A DNA stretch of 5,057 bases from Hydrogenothermus sp964516095 (GTDB lineage Bacteria; Aquificota; Aquificia; Aquificales; Hydrogenothermaceae): NCBI GenBank assembly GCA_964516095.1, contig CAZEYS010000075.1, forward strand, positions 1-5,057, in the 5' to 3' direction. Of this stretch, positions 5,029 to 5,057 are shown in pieces. The notes below the pieces were generated by a model, which saw nothing but the letters and a program-made list of their open reading frames with translations, was not told the DNA's origin and made no database searches. Positions within the stretch are counted from its first letter, which is position 1. Every line of letters begins with the position of its first letter. The translations under genes were made by a program, and so were the position numbers.

Positions 5029-5057
5029 ATGCGCAAGCTCTTGATTGGTGTGCTTTT
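5029..5057 (+). CDS. Start of a probable host gene, secreted or membrane N-terminus
   Basis: An ATG at 5029 follows AAAAAGGA with five bases between and a promoter just upstream. It opens a plus-strand frame reading MRKLLIGVL before the window ends. Two basic residues followed by hydrophobics are typical of the beginning of a signal peptide or membrane anchor. Codons such as CGC, AAG and CTC differ from the A-ending codons that dominate the phage genes, suggesting host DNA. Nothing more can be said about function. Confidence 0.5.

Noticed and set aside
1..5057. CRISPR array, tRNA or rRNA genes
   Set aside because: No regularly spaced repeats and no cloverleaf or rRNA-like sequence were recognised on either strand.

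Overview
The window holds most of a small, compact, phage-like mobile element, read entirely on the minus strand, and a few bases of what is probably host chromosome at the right edge. The sequence is AT-rich, the proteins are rich in Lys, Ile and Asn, and the Shine-Dalgarno sequences are strong. One candidate promoter has a clear -10 box and a T-rich upstream region but no good -35. This style is compatible with a Campylobacterota host (Sulfurimonas/Nautilia/Arcobacter-like), but no gene here fixes the taxonomy, so the host assignment is an inference.

Layout in transcription order, from right to left. A candidate structured leader (about 4869-4990) precedes an IS110/Piv-type DEDD transposase (3891-4868). 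The transposase overlaps a 51-residue helix-turn-helix protein (3754-3909). Next come a 147-residue protein that may bind single-stranded DNA (3308-3751), a GC-rich cluster of inverted repeats (3261-3324), and a Rep_trans-type replication initiator (1898-3247). The lysis pair follows: a T4-type GH24 endolysin (1459-1905) and a membrane protein that looks like its holin (1092-1469). Last are an 83-residue unknown (844-1095), a 261-residue protein with a long central coiled coil that could be a virion spike (44-829), and the first 11 codons of an Ala/Gly-rich protein running off the left edge (1-34). Most junctions overlap or are only a few bases apart, so this reads as one operon. At the right edge a short gene on the plus strand (5029 onward), with its own promoter and a richer codon choice, is probably host.

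How the parts may work together: the transposase would act as integrase, as IS110/Piv-type recombinases are thought to do for some Neisseria filamentous prophages. The small HTH protein could control it. Rep and the SSB-like protein would copy the genome by a rolling-circle type mechanism, and holin plus endolysin would release particles by lysis. The lysis cassette and the absence of any filamentous-phage morphogenesis gene in view argue against an ordinary inovirus. They point towards a small non-filamentous phage whose capsid genes lie beyond the left edge. The capsid type cannot be seen here, and that is the main open question.
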